Of a stretch of DNA of 64,000 bases, positions 36,114-44,892 are shown piece by piece. The stretch lies in assembly GCA_034436015.1 (NCBI GenBank), contig DAOTWG010000031.1, positions 1 to 64,000 of the forward strand, in the 5' to 3' direction. This stretch comes from DAOTVX01 sp034436015 (GTDB lineage: Bacteria; Chloroflexota; Anaerolineae; Anaerolineales; Villigracilaceae). A program made the translations under genes and the position numbers. The notes below the pieces were generated by a model. That model did no database searches, had not been told where the DNA came from, and saw only the letters and a program-made list of their open reading frames with translations. How positions within the stretch are numbered: position 1 is the first letter of the stretch; every line of letters starts with the position of its first letter.

Positions 36114-36794
36114 TTAGGCCATCTTTCGGATCCGCACCTCGATATCCGGTTCGTCCAGTAAAGTTATCAGCCGAGAAACGTCCGTCTTGCCGTAATGATA
36201 GGGATAGAGAATGCGCGGGCGGAAGGCTCTGGCAGCATCGGCTACCATCTCTGGCGTCATCGTATAGGGCAGATTCATGGGTAGAAAGGCGATGTCTATG
36301 GCCTTCAAGGCTTTCATCTCGGGAATGTTCTCGGTGTCGCCGGCGACATACAGACGAATCTCGCCGAAGGTCAGGACGTAACCGTTGCCAACGCCCTTGG
36401 GATGAAAAGGTTGCCCGTCAGGGTGTTTATGTTGTAGGTTGTAGGCCGGCGTGGCCTCGACCGGGAGGCCGGCGACCGTTTGGATGTCGCCGTTGCGCAT
36501 CGCGAGGGCGTTCTCCACCTGGCGGGCGCCTTCCGGGTTTGCGACGACGATCGTAGAAGGAGTGCGAATCGCGGCCAGAGCTTGCGGGTCCAGATGATCG
36601 AAGTGTTCGTGCGTGATCAGTACGAGATCGGCCTTGGGCAAGCGAGCATAATCCGCTACTTCGCCATAGGGGTCTATATAAATGTGCTTCCCCTGAAAGG
36701 TTAACAGGAGGCTGCCGTGCCCTAGGAAGGTAATGGTCAGTTCACCCTGGTTGGTGTGGTAAGTATCTGTCTCAAAGGAAAGTGAAGTGGACAT
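36114..36794 (-). CDS. Metallo-beta-lactamase-fold metal-dependent hydrolase
   Basis: 226 residues. The MBL zinc motif is ITHEHFDHLDP (HxHxDH), preceded by ITFLGHGSLLLTFQGKHIYI and followed by VAGDTENIPEMKAL (the Asp ligand) and PYHYGKTDV (the last His). This arrangement, with a short strand-rich N-terminus, is that of the UPF0173/UlaG-like hydrolases; substrate unknown. The start at 36794 is preceded by GGAGGTGTTTC. Transcribed divergently from the Fur gene. Confidence 0.9.
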   Translation of the reverse strand: MSTSLSFETDTYHTNQGELTITFLGHGSLLLTFQGKHIYIDPYGEVADYARLPKADLVLITHEHFDHLDPQALAAIRTPSTIVVANPEGARQVENALAMRNGDIQTVAGLPVEATPAYNLQHKHPDGQPFHPKGVGNGYVLTFGEIRLYVAGDTENIPEMKALKAIDIAFLPMNLPYTMTPEMVADAARAFRPRILYPYHYGKTDVSRLITLLDEPDIEVRIRKMA

Positions 36795-36847
36795 GAAACA
36801 CCTCCATAGGAACATTATATTCCTCTTCTTCTGTCCAGGGCAAGCCT

Positions 36848-36876
36848 TTGCAGGCGAGGCATTTTGATGCTATAAT
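36848..36876 (+). promoter_or_regulatory. Sigma70-type promoter of the fur-family gene
   Basis: TTGCAG (36848-36853), 17-base spacer, TATAAT (36871-36876). Predicted +1 near 36883, giving a leader of about 48 bases. The leader is AT-rich (GCAATAGCGAATAGTAAC) and could hold a self-regulatory operator, but no clean palindrome is visible. Confidence 0.75.
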
Positions 36877-36930
36877 TTGCAATAGCGAATAGTAACAATA
36901 ATCTAACTTGTCCGCGCTTTGGTACATGCA

Positions 36931-37347
36931 ATGTCCTGCACAGAGCGGTTAACGCGTTTCTTGCACGAACGGGGGTTCCGTATAACGCCGCAACGTCTGG
37001 CGATCCTACAGGCGTTGCATGAAGGCAGGCATCTGTCGCCGGCGGAGATTTATGCGCGCGTGCGCGCTACGGGGATGACCGAGGCTACGGTATATCGGAC
37101 GTTGAATTTCCTCGCGGATAACGGCCTCGTGTATTCCTCCTTACAGGAAGGCGGACGCCTGGCCTATGAGCTGGCCGAGGAGGAGCATCATCACTTGCTC
37201 TGTCGTAAGTGCGGATGCGGGACGGCCGTTGAACATGCGCGTCTGCGTCCGCTGTTCCTTGAATTAGAGATGGAGACAGGCTTTCGCGCGATTGGCAGTC
37301 ATGTTACTTTTTGGGGACTGTGCCCTCGTTGTGCTGGTCAGCAATAA
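36931..37347 (+). CDS. Fur-family transcriptional regulator
   Basis: 138 residues. The winged helix has ERGFRITPQRLAILQALHEG, LSPAEIYARVRATGMTEATV and YRTLNFLADNGLVYSS. The dimerisation half has EEEHHHLLCRKCG and ends with LCPRCAGQQ, two CxxC pairs that form the structural zinc site. It lies 50 bases before a CbiMQO metal-uptake operon, so control of Co or Ni (or Zn) uptake is a reasonable inference; Fur, Zur and Nur cannot be told apart here. No Shine-Dalgarno; an in-frame TTG at 36919 is an alternative start. Confidence 0.92.
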   Translation: MSCTERLTRFLHERGFRITPQRLAILQALHEGRHLSPAEIYARVRATGMTEATVYRTLNFLADNGLVYSSLQEGGRLAYELAEEEHHHLLCRKCGCGTAVEHARLRPLFLELEMETGFRAIGSHVTFWGLCPRCAGQQ

Positions 37348-37399
37348 TTTTGCTTTTTGGCGTTACGGCAGCATATCTTTACCTTAAGGAGGTGTAGTG

Positions 37400-38359
37400 A
37401 TGTTGCTTTCTCCTCAACCCATGCATATCCCGGATGGTTTTCTCTCTACCCTGGTTTCCCTGTGTTTGTGGGCGGTTTCCGTCCTGGTGGTGGGATATGC
37501 GCTGCGACGAGTTGGGCGGGATGTAGGCGAGCGCCTCATGCCCCTTATGGGAGTGCTCGCAGCGACGATCTTTGCCGGCCAGATGCTTAATTTTAGCGTC
37601 GCTGGAGGGACCTCGGGCCATCTGTTGGGCGCTTCTCTGGCGACGATCCTGCTTGGCCCTTGGGCGGCTATTGTGGTGATGACGACGGTGATCAGCATTC
37701 AGGCCCTGGTCTTTCAAGATGGCGGTTTACTGGCATTGGGCGCGAATTTGTTCAATATGGCCGTGATCGGGGTGGCTGTTTCCTATTGTGCTTACCTCGC
37801 GGTGAGGAGGCTGGCGCGTGGCAAGGTTTGGGGCATTTTCGTCGGCGGTTTTGCGGCAGCCTGGTTTTCCACTGTAGCAGCGGCGCTGGCCTGCGCGCTG
37901 GAACTGGCCATATCCGGTACCTCGCCGGCGAATGTTGCCGTGCCGGCGATGGGCGGAATTCACGCTTTGATTGGGATCGGTGAGGGGTTGATTACGTTTG
38001 GTGCGCTCGCCTTTGTATATGCTACGCGCCGCGATCTGTTGTTGGAAGCGGCTGTCTCACGAGGCGGCAAGGCGGTCTGGGTAGGCGGTCTGGTGCTTGC
38101 TTTGGGATTGGCCGTTCTTTCTCCGCTGGCCTCCACACATCCGGATGGACTGGAGTGGGTGGCGGAGCAACACGGGTTTCTGGAGTCCGCGCGGGAGCCG
38201 CTCTATACTTTGATTCCGGATTATATCTTCCCGGCCATCTCGAATGAAGCCCTGGCTACGATAGTGGCGGGCGTTGTTGGCGTCTTGTTGGTGTTGGCCG
38301 TGACGCTGGGCTTGATCTGGGCGCGCCGTTCCCTTGTAAAGTCGGGTGTAAACCAATAA
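37400..38359 (+). CDS. cbiM: ECF-type metal transporter substrate-binding component CbiM (CbiMN fusion)
   Basis: About 319 residues with seven to eight membrane helices. The conserved metal-site segment MHIPDGFLS and FAGQMLNFSVAGGTSGHLLG (the second His/Asn ligand region) identify CbiM/NikM, the S-component that binds Co2+ or Ni2+. The C-terminal part, from about residue 215, contains LSPLASTHPDGLEWVAEQHG, the CbiN/PDGLE-type domain, so CbiM and CbiN are fused. AAGGAGG at 37386-37392 favours the ATG at 37400 (or GTG 37397), which puts 7 extra residues before Met-His. In structures of this family Met1-His2 supplies metal ligands, so translation from 37421 is an alternative. Confidence 0.92.
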   Translation: MLLSPQPMHIPDGFLSTLVSLCLWAVSVLVVGYALRRVGRDVGERLMPLMGVLAATIFAGQMLNFSVAGGTSGHLLGASLATILLGPWAAIVVMTTVISIQALVFQDGGLLALGANLFNMAVIGVAVSYCAYLAVRRLARGKVWGIFVGGFAAAWFSTVAAALACALELAISGTSPANVAVPAMGGIHALIGIGEGLITFGALAFVYATRRDLLLEAAVSRGGKAVWVGGLVLALGLAVLSPLASTHPDGLEWVAEQHGFLESAREPLYTLIPDYIFPAISNEALATIVAGVVGVLLVLAVTLGLIWARRSLVKSGVNQ

Positions 38360-38369
38360 GCGCGCCTTA

Positions 38370-38433
38370 AAACGGACGGCAGAACGTCTTCCTCTTGTGT
38401 CCATGCCCGTCGTCTGTCGTCCAAGGTTCATCG
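38370..38433. repeat. Heptamer-type repeat between cbiM and cbiQ (degenerate, copy 3)
   Basis: Contains GGACGGC, CGTCTTC, CCCGTCGTCTGTCGTCC in 7-base phasing similar to the two copies near 21.1 and 21.8 kb. It fills the cbiM-cbiQ gap and removes any obvious ribosome binding site for cbiQ. Confidence 0.4.
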
Positions 38434-38445
38434 GCCGCCGTCCCT

Positions 38446-39246
38446 ATGCACGTTCACTTCCTCGATCCGTATTGGCCAGGCCAAAGCCCGATTCATCGGT
38501 TGGATGGACGCGTCAAGTTTCTGTTAATGGTCGCGCTTATTCTGACCATTTCCCTGACGCCGACGTTGGCCTGGCCGGTGTACGGTTTGATTTTGGTGCT
38601 CCTGATTGCGCTAGCGATTCTCGCCGGTATAGGGGTCGGCTATGTCTGGAAACGCGCCTCTCTAGCCTTGCCGTTTGTATTGGCTGCGCTTCCGCTCATG
38701 TTCACCCAAGGAGAAAATGTCCTCTGCGCTCTGCCTAGACATGCGCCTTTGTTTGTGGTGTACCGAGAAGGGTTGGAGCGCTTCATCAGCATCACGCTCA
38801 AATCTTTCCTTTCCGTGCAGGCGGCTATTCTGGTGGTTGCTTCCACTCCTTTTCCAGAGTTGTTGCAAGCCATGCGTGGAGTGGGAGCGCCTCGGTTGCT
38901 GACCGCGATGTTCGGCATGACGTGGCGTTACCTCTTCGTTCTGGCAGATGAAGTCTTGCGCCTGATGCAGGCGCGAGCAGCACGGTCTGGTCGGACCGAC
39001 GGCCGCCGGGTCGGCGGGACGTTGCTCTGGAGGGCGCGCGTAACCGGCGGCATGGCCGGAAGTTTGTTCCTGCGCGGCCTCGAACGCAGCGAACGTATCT
39101 ATGCGGCTATGCTTTCGCGCGGTTACGATGGTGAAGTGCGTGGTTTGCCGCTGCCTCCACTTTCGCGCGCGGCCCGGATAACCTTGGCAACAGCCTTGCT
39201 CGTCATGGCATCCTTGCTGGCACTGGGTTTGCTCGGCTGGGGCTGA
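38446..39246 (+). CDS. cbiQ: ECF-type metal transporter transmembrane component CbiQ
   Basis: 266 residues with about five membrane helices. N-terminus HFLDPYWPGQSPIHRLDGRV and KFLLMVALILTISLTP are standard for CbiQ. The two ATPase-coupling helices have SERIYAAMLSRGYDGEVRGL (the Ala-Arg-Gly type motif) and LRLMQARAARSGRT. It couples CbiM to the ATPase CbiO. The ATG at 38446 fits the family start; the longer upstream frame lies in a repeat. Confidence 0.93.
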   Translation: MHVHFLDPYWPGQSPIHRLDGRVKFLLMVALILTISLTPTLAWPVYGLILVLLIALAILAGIGVGYVWKRASLALPFVLAALPLMFTQGENVLCALPRHAPLFVVYREGLERFISITLKSFLSVQAAILVVASTPFPELLQAMRGVGAPRLLTAMFGMTWRYLFVLADEVLRLMQARAARSGRTDGRRVGGTLLWRARVTGGMAGSLFLRGLERSERIYAAMLSRGYDGEVRGLPLPPLSRAARITLATALLVMASLLALGLLGWG

Positions 39247-39271
39247 ACGCGCTATTCCTTGGACGTATTCT

Positions 39272-39982
39272 ATGCACCACTCGGTTGAGATTGAAGGTCT
39301 TTCCTTTTCCTATCCCGATGGGCAACATGCTCTGCGAGATGTTTCTTTGTATATTTCACCGGGGGAAAAGGTCGCGCTGATTGGACCCAACGGCGCCGGA
39401 AAATCCACGCTGTTGCTGCATTTAAACGGCATCCTGCGTGGCCAGGCGGGGCGGATAACCATCTGTGGTCTTGAAGTCAACGAACGGAATCTGGCGCGCA
39501 TTCGCGCGATGGTAGGCATGGTCTTTCAGAACCCGGATGACCAGTTATTCTCGCCGACCGTGTTTGACGATGTGGCTTTTGGACCGATGTATCAGGGGCT
39601 ATCTGTGGCAGAGGTGAAAGAACGTGTGCAGGCATCCCTCGTTGCTGTGCATATGGAAACCTATGCCGGCCGCGTCTCGCACCACTTGAGCGCTGGCGAA
39701 AAGAAGCGTATCGCCATCGCTACCGTTCTTGCCATGCAACCGGAAGTGCTGGCGCTCGATGAGCCAACGGCCGGCCTCGATCCGCGCACCCGACGCGGCC
39801 TCATCAACCTGTTGCGCGATTTGCCTCTCACCATGCTTGTCGCCACGCACGACCTAGTGATGGCACGCGAAATCCTACCGCGCACGATTATCCTGGATGA
39901 AGGGCGTGTGATTGCCCAGGGACCGACCGAGGCCTTGCTACGGGAGGCCACCTTGCTTGCCGCACACGGTCTGGAAGCATAG
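39272..39982 (+). CDS. cbiO: ECF-type metal transporter ATPase CbiO
   Basis: 236 residues. ABC ATPase with Walker A GPNGAGKSTLLLHLNG, Q-loop GMVFQNPDDQLFSPTVFDDV (the DDQ variety typical of ECF ATPases), signature LSAGEKKRIAIATVLAMQPE, Walker B VLALDEPTAGLDP and the switch His in VATHD. Only one ATPase gene is present, so it probably works as a homodimer. Operon with cbiM and cbiQ; ended by the hairpin at 39991-40020. Confidence 0.95.
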   Translation: MHHSVEIEGLSFSYPDGQHALRDVSLYISPGEKVALIGPNGAGKSTLLLHLNGILRGQAGRITICGLEVNERNLARIRAMVGMVFQNPDDQLFSPTVFDDVAFGPMYQGLSVAEVKERVQASLVAVHMETYAGRVSHHLSAGEKKRIAIATVLAMQPEVLALDEPTAGLDPRTRRGLINLLRDLPLTMLVATHDLVMAREILPRTIILDEGRVIAQGPTEALLREATLLAAHGLEA

Positions 39983-39990
39983 AAATACAA

Positions 39991-40020
39991 AAATGGCGAG
40001 GGAGCAAACCCTCGCCATTT
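39991..40020. terminator. Bidirectional terminator between cbiO and hsp20
   Basis: AAATGGCGAGGG (39991-40002) and CCCTCGCCATTT (40009-40020) form a perfect 12-bp stem with a 6-base loop, between two convergent genes. Confidence 0.85.
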
Positions 40021-40040
40021 GCCTTGCCAAAAGCAGGGGA

Positions 40041-40478
40041 TCATTTGGTTTTGATGGTGATCGTCTTCGGTTTGACCTCTTCCGACTTGGGCAACACAAT
40101 CGTCAGGATACCATTCTCGAAGTCGGCCTTGGCCTTCTCGGTCTCTACCTGGGTGGGGAGCATTACCGAACGCTCGAACGATTGATAGCGCTGTTCGCGC
40201 AGGTGGTAAGTAGCATTCTTTTGCTCCTCGTTCTGCTTGTACTCGCCGCGCAAGGTGAGCACGTCGCCTGTGACCGAGACCTGCACGTCTTCCGGCTTGA
40301 AGCCCGGCAGGGCAGCCTTGACGACTACGGCATCGTTGGTCTGGTACAGGTCAATCGCAGGGAGGGTTGTGCCGATCAGGCCGATAGGACGGGTGAACGC
40401 ATCATCGAAGAGGCGATCCATGGCCTCGCGCAAGGACATAATGTCGCGCATGGGCTCCCAACGAATCAGATTGGACAT
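40041..40478 (-). CDS. hsp20: Hsp20 small heat-shock protein
   Basis: 145 residues. ATP-independent chaperone that holds unfolded proteins. The alpha-crystallin domain spans about 40-140: PAIDLYQTNDAVVVKAALPG, FKPEDVQVSVTGDVLTLRGE, and near the C-terminus FENGILTIVLPKSEE with the conserved GxLTIxxPK. The final residues TITIKTK contain an IxI-type motif used for oligomer assembly. The ATG at 40478 is preceded by AAAGGAGGTGTCAACT; a GTG 9 bases upstream is part of that site. Confidence 0.95.
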   Translation of the reverse strand: MSNLIRWEPMRDIMSLREAMDRLFDDAFTRPIGLIGTTLPAIDLYQTNDAVVVKAALPGFKPEDVQVSVTGDVLTLRGEYKQNEEQKNATYHLREQRYQSFERSVMLPTQVETEKAKADFENGILTIVLPKSEEVKPKTITIKTK

Positions 40479-40499
40479 AGTTGACACCTCCTTTCACAC

Positions 40500-41100
40500 C
40501 AAATAGGATTTTTTCTGTCTGTGCGCTTTTAATGTACCCAACTTCCATAGAAAATTTATCAGCGAAGGATTAGAAGAATGTTGGAAGTAAGGGTAAAATT
40601 TCTTTATGATTCGTGTGACAACTCGCAAGGGAATTTGTGTTATTTGTAACTATTTCCTTGCCTAAATACGCGATACACTAGGTTACCGCGTGTGTGGGGC
40701 GCCTGTTCCTACCCGGCGCAAGAGAGAAAGAGAAGCGCAAGGTGGAAGCAGAGTGTGCAAAGGATGTCCTAGGATAGGGCAAGGTGTGCCGCATGTTTGC
40801 CTCGACTGACCTCGGCGCGATGTTTGCTGAAAATTTGCTTCCGCGCGCCAGGAGTAGGTACGGAGTTCAAAGGGTTTGCACTTTACCAGGTCCGAGAGAA
40901 TCGTGCCCCACGGTGGTCACGTGGCGCCGATTTTCGATTTTCATGGGAGGGCCTTTGGTCTGATCTATGCCTCCTTCTGTCTGTTTTCGGGGCGCGGGAG
41001 ACGATGGCGACTCTTCGGGCAACTTGTCCCTAAGCAAGAGGACAATGTATCCGAGAACAGGTGTACGAACATGCGACTCGACCAGGTAGTTGCCGACAGG
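40500..41100. other. Long intergenic region between hsp20 and PFOR
   Basis: About 600 bases with no gene recognised. Upstream of hsp20 an inverted pair ACTTCCA (40541-40547 area) and TGGAAGT (40583 area) spaced about 35 bases could be an operator. Further on is GC-rich DNA with no motif. Confidence 0.35.
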
Positions 41101-41103
41101 AAT

Positions 41104-41156
41104 ATATCATAAAATTATCATAAAAATTTGACTTTTTGTCTGTTCGCGAGTAAAAT
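41104..41156 (+). promoter_or_regulatory. PFOR promoter with upstream direct repeats
   Basis: TTGACT (41128-41133), 17 bases, TAAAAT (41151-41156). Just upstream, TATCATAAAA occurs twice in a row (41104-41126 region) as an AT-rich direct repeat that may bind a regulator or act as an UP element. Predicted +1 near 41163. Confidence 0.75.
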
Positions 41157-41224
41157 CTCGAATAGGATCAAGATAGTGTTTACCCAGGGTGCGCTGCTCT
41201 GAAGTATAACAAAAGGAGAGAATC

Positions 41225-44200
41225 ATGGCTAGATTAAAAGTTACTATTGACGGGAACGAGGCGACGGCCTCGGTTGCCCACCGTACGAACGAAGTCATTG
41301 CGATTTACCCGATCACTCCCTCCTCGAACATGGGAGAATTAGCCGATGACTGGTCGGCGGCGGGGCGGAAGAATATCTGGGGAACGGTGCCTCTCGTGAT
41401 TGAGATGCAATCCGAGGGTGGGGCGGCTGGCGCGGTGCACGGATCGTTGCAGATCGGTGCGTTGACGACGACCTTCACGGCGAGCCAGGGTCTGCTCCTT
41501 ATGATTCCCAATATGTACAAGATCGCTGGCGAGTTGACCAGCACGGTCTTCCATGTTTCGGCGCGCACGGTGGCCACGCATGCCCTTTCCATTTTCGGCG
41601 ACCATTCCGATGTGATGGCCTGCCGTCAGACGGGCTGGGCGATGATGCCTTCCGGTTCCGTCCAGGAGGCGCACGATTTTGCCTGCATTGCACAGGCGGC
41701 CACCTTGGAAGCGCGTGTGCCGTTCCTGCACTTCTTCGATGGCTTTCGCACCTCGCATCAGGTCGAGAAGATCGAGCAATTGAGCGACGATGACTTGCGC
41801 TTTATGATTGATGACGAACTGGTGCGCGCGCACCGTGCTCGTGCGCTGAATCCGGACCGCCCTGTCCTGCGCGGCTCGGCGCAAAACCCCGATGTATTCT
41901 TCCAGGCGCGTGAGGCGATCAACCCCTACTATCTGGCCGTGCCGGGCATTGTTCAGAAGGTGATGGATAAATTCGCCGGCTTGACCGGGCGGCAGTATCA
42001 CCTCTTCGATTATATTGGCGCGCCGGATGCCGAGCGCGTGGTGGTCATCATGGCTTCGGGCGGCGAGACGGTTGAGGCCACCGTCCGTTACCTGATGGAG
42101 CGCGGCGACAAGGTTGGCGTGATTCGCGTCCGCCTGTATCGGCCGTTCTCGGTCGAACACTTCCTACGCGCGCTGCCACCGACCGCCAAGGCGGTAGCCG
42201 TTCTCGACCGCACCAAAGAGCCTGGCGCAGTTGGCGAACCGCTCTATCAGGACGTGGTGAATGCCTTGGTAGAAGGCGGGCGGACCGATGTTACGGTCAT
42301 CGGTGGGCGTTATGGTCTCTCCTCGAAGGAATTCACGCCGGCCATGGTCAAGGCCGTCCTCGATGAACTCAAGAAGGACGAGCCGAAGAATCATTTTACC
42401 GTTGGCATTGTGGATGACGTCACGTATACCAGCCTAGCCTATGATCCCTCCTTCTCGGTCGAACATCCCGAAACGATTCGCTGTGTCTTCTTTGGCCTTG
42501 GCTCAGACGGCACGGTCGGCGCGAACAAGAACTCCATCAAAATCATTGGCGAGGAGACCGACTACAACGCACAGGGGTACTTCGTGTACGACTCGAAGAA
42601 GGCCGGCACCTTGACGGTTTCGCATCTGCGCTTTGGCCCGAAGCCGATACAGGCGCCCTACCTGATTACGCCCAATACGGCTAACTTTGTCGCTTGTCAT
42701 CAGTTTACTTTCCTCGAACGCTTCGATATGACGAAATATGCGCAGCCGGGCGGCGTCTTCCTGCTCAACAGTATCTATGGCCCGGAGGATGTCTGGGATC
42801 ACCTGCCGCAGGAAGTGCAGCGCGATATTCTCGAGAAGAAACTGAAGGTTTACGTGATCAACGCTTATGACGTGGCTGAAAAGACCGGCATGGGCGCGCA
42901 CATCAATACGATTATGCAGACTTGCTTCTTTGCCATCTCTGGGATTTTGCCGCGCGAAGAGGCAATCGCACAAATCAAGAAGGCCATTCAGAAGACCTAC
43001 GGGAGGCGCGGCGAGGCGGTGGTCCAGAAGAACTTTGCGGCGGTGGATCAGGCGCTGGCGAACCTGCATGAGGTCGAGATTCCGGAGAAGGTCACCAGTA
43101 CGTTCACGCGTCGCCCACCGGTCCCGGCAGAGGCGCCGGAGTTTGTCAGAGCCGTGCTTGGCCCTATGATCGCCTTTGAGGGCGATACTTTGCCGGTTTC
43201 GGCCATGCCGGTAGATGGCACCTTCCCCACCGGCACGACCAAATGGGAGAAGCGCAACATTGCGCTTGAAATTCCGGTCTGGGAGCCTGATTTGTGCATC
43301 CAGTGCGGCAAGTGTGTCTTTGTTTGTCCCCATGCCGTGATTCGGCACACGGTTTATGATAAGAAACACCTCGACCAAGCGCCGCCGACGTTCAAGTGGA
43401 TGGAATCCAAGTTCAAGGAGTTCCCCGGCATGGCGTATACGGTGCAGGTTGCGCCGGAAGATTGCACAGGTTGTACGTTGTGTGTCGAGGCCTGCCCGGC
43501 CAAGGATAAGACCAACCCGGAGCGCAAGGCGCTCAATATGGCGCCGCAGCCTCCTTTGCGCGCCAGCGAAGCCCGCAACTGGGACTTCTTCCTCTCCTTG
43601 CCGGTGGTAGATTTGAGCGCGTTCACGCCGACAACGATCAAGAACTCTCAACTGCTGGAACCCTTGTTTGAATTCTCCGGCGCCTGCGCAGGCTGCGGCG
43701 AGACGCCCTACCTGAAATTGCTTTCGCAACTTTTCGGCGACCGCGCCATCATTGCGAACGCGACAGGCTGTTCCTCTATCTATGGCGGCAACCTGCCTAC
43801 TACACCATGGACGGTCAATCGTGAAGGACGCGGGCCGACTTGGTCAAACTCACTGTTTGAGGATAACGCCGAATTTGGACTTGGGTTCCGCCTGGCGCTT
43901 GACAAACACAAGGAATATGCATGCGATCTGCTACCCCTGTTCGTGGACGAACTTGGCCAGGAGTTGGTGGACGCGTTACTCCATGCCGACCAATCGACTT
44001 CGGCTGGCATTCGCCAACAGCGCGAGCGCGTTGCGCTGTTGAAGCAGCGCTTAGCCGGCTCGAAGAACCCGCAGGCGGCCAACCTGCTTGCTGTTGCAGA
44101 CGCCTTGGTCAAAAAGTCCGTCTGGATTGTGGGCGGCGATGGCTGGGCGTATGATATTGGCTATGGCGGTCTGGATCATGTCCTCTCCACCGGGCGCGAT

Positions 44201-44809
44201 GTCAATTTGCTTGTCCTGGATACCGAGGTTTATTCCAACACCGGTGGGCAGGCTTCCAAGGCCACTCCGCGCGGCGCGGTGGCGCGCTTTGCGGCGCAAG
44301 GCAAGGGTTTCGGCAAGAAGGACCTGGGTTTGATGGCGATGTCCTACGGCTATGTCTATGTAGCACGTGTGGCCATGGGATACAGCGATCAGCACACGTT
44401 GAAGGCTTTCCTAGAAGCCGAATCGTACGAGGGACCATCGCTCATCATTGCCTATAGCCACTGCATTGCGCATGGCATTGACATGGCGAAAGGTCTGGAA
44501 CAGCAAAAGCTGGCAGTTCAAGCAGGGCTCTGGCCGCTCTATCGTTACGACCCGCGCTTAGTGGAGCAGGGGAAGAATCCGTTGCAACTTGACTCCAAGG
44601 AACCCAGCATCCCGGTGGAGCAGTACATGTACAACGAAACACGCTTCCGCATGTTGGTTCAGGGCAACGAGGAGCGCGCTGAACAGCTGCTCAAACTGAC
44701 GCAAGAGGATGTGCGTCAACGCTGGAACCTGTATGTCCAGATGGCGGCGATACGCTATGATGGCGCGGCCGAAGCGCAGAAAGAGGCCGTTCCTTCAAGC
44801 CTCGCCTAA
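41225..44809 (+). CDS. nifJ: Pyruvate:ferredoxin (flavodoxin) oxidoreductase
   Basis: 1194 residues, a full-length single-chain PFOR. It converts pyruvate and CoA to acetyl-CoA and CO2 and reduces ferredoxin. Domain order: domain I with YPITPSSNMGELADDW and TFTASQGLLLMIPNMYKIAG; domain II; CoA-binding-type domain III; a two-cluster ferredoxin domain with CIQCGKCVFVCP (C691) and CTGCTLCVEACP (C747); then the TPP-binding domain with CAGCGETPYLKLL (C821), NATGCSSIYGGNLPTTPW, GGDGWAYDIGYGGLDHVL and TEVYSNTGGQASKATPRGAV. AAAGGAGAGAATC precedes the ATG. A single transcript ended by the hairpin at 44826-44860. Central anaerobic energy enzyme; second 2-oxoacid oxidoreductase at 26637-29417. Confidence 0.98.
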   Translation: MARLKVTIDGNEATASVAHRTNEVIAIYPITPSSNMGELADDWSAAGRKNIWGTVPLVIEMQSEGGAAGAVHGSLQIGALTTTFTASQGLLLMIPNMYKIAGELTSTVFHVSARTVATHALSIFGDHSDVMACRQTGWAMMPSGSVQEAHDFACIAQAATLEARVPFLHFFDGFRTSHQVEKIEQLSDDDLRFMIDDELVRAHRARALNPDRPVLRGSAQNPDVFFQAREAINPYYLAVPGIVQKVMDKFAGLTGRQYHLFDYIGAPDAERVVVIMASGGETVEATVRYLMERGDKVGVIRVRLYRPFSVEHFLRALPPTAKAVAVLDRTKEPGAVGEPLYQDVVNALVEGGRTDVTVIGGRYGLSSKEFTPAMVKAVLDELKKDEPKNHFTVGIVDDVTYTSLAYDPSFSVEHPETIRCVFFGLGSDGTVGANKNSIKIIGEETDYNAQGYFVYDSKKAGTLTVSHLRFGPKPIQAPYLITPNTANFVACHQFTFLERFDMTKYAQPGGVFLLNSIYGPEDVWDHLPQEVQRDILEKKLKVYVINAYDVAEKTGMGAHINTIMQTCFFAISGILPREEAIAQIKKAIQKTYGRRGEAVVQKNFAAVDQALANLHEVEIPEKVTSTFTRRPPVPAEAPEFVRAVLGPMIAFEGDTLPVSAMPVDGTFPTGTTKWEKRNIALEIPVWEPDLCIQCGKCVFVCPHAVIRHTVYDKKHLDQAPPTFKWMESKFKEFPGMAYTVQVAPEDCTGCTLCVEACPAKDKTNPERKALNMAPQPPLRASEARNWDFFLSLPVVDLSAFTPTTIKNSQLLEPLFEFSGACAGCGETPYLKLLSQLFGDRAIIANATGCSSIYGGNLPTTPWTVNREGRGPTWSNSLFEDNAEFGLGFRLALDKHKEYACDLLPLFVDELGQELVDALLHADQSTSAGIRQQRERVALLKQRLAGSKNPQAANLLAVADALVKKSVWIVGGDGWAYDIGYGGLDHVLSTGRDVNLLVLDTEVYSNTGGQASKATPRGAVARFAAQGKGFGKKDLGLMAMSYGYVYVARVAMGYSDQHTLKAFLEAESYEGPSLIIAYSHCIAHGIDMAKGLEQQKLAVQAGLWPLYRYDPRLVEQGKNPLQLDSKEPSIPVEQYMYNETRFRMLVQGNEERAEQLLKLTQEDVRQRWNLYVQMAAIRYDGAAEAQKEAVPSSLA

Positions 44810-44825
44810 CTCCTCTCATATAGAG

Positions 44826-44860
44826 AAAAACCCCTGTCTGAATTCAGGCAGGGGTTTCTT
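44826..44860. terminator. Bidirectional terminator between PFOR and infA
   Basis: AAACCCCTG (44828-44836) pairs with CAGGGGTTT with an inner palindrome CTGAATTCAG; T-rich on both sides. It can end both the PFOR transcript and the infA transcript. Confidence 0.85.
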
Positions 44861-44892
44861 GCATTACCAAAGATAAGTACTGAAAAGGGAGG

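Noticed and set aside
37348..37399. Cobalamin or NiCo riboswitch before cbiM
   Set aside because: Only about 50 bases separate the Fur gene from cbiM, and neither conserved core was found; control by the Fur-family protein is more likely.
42503..43729. 408-aa minus-strand ORF opposite PFOR
   Set aside because: Antisense shadow of nifJ; the PFOR reading is certain.
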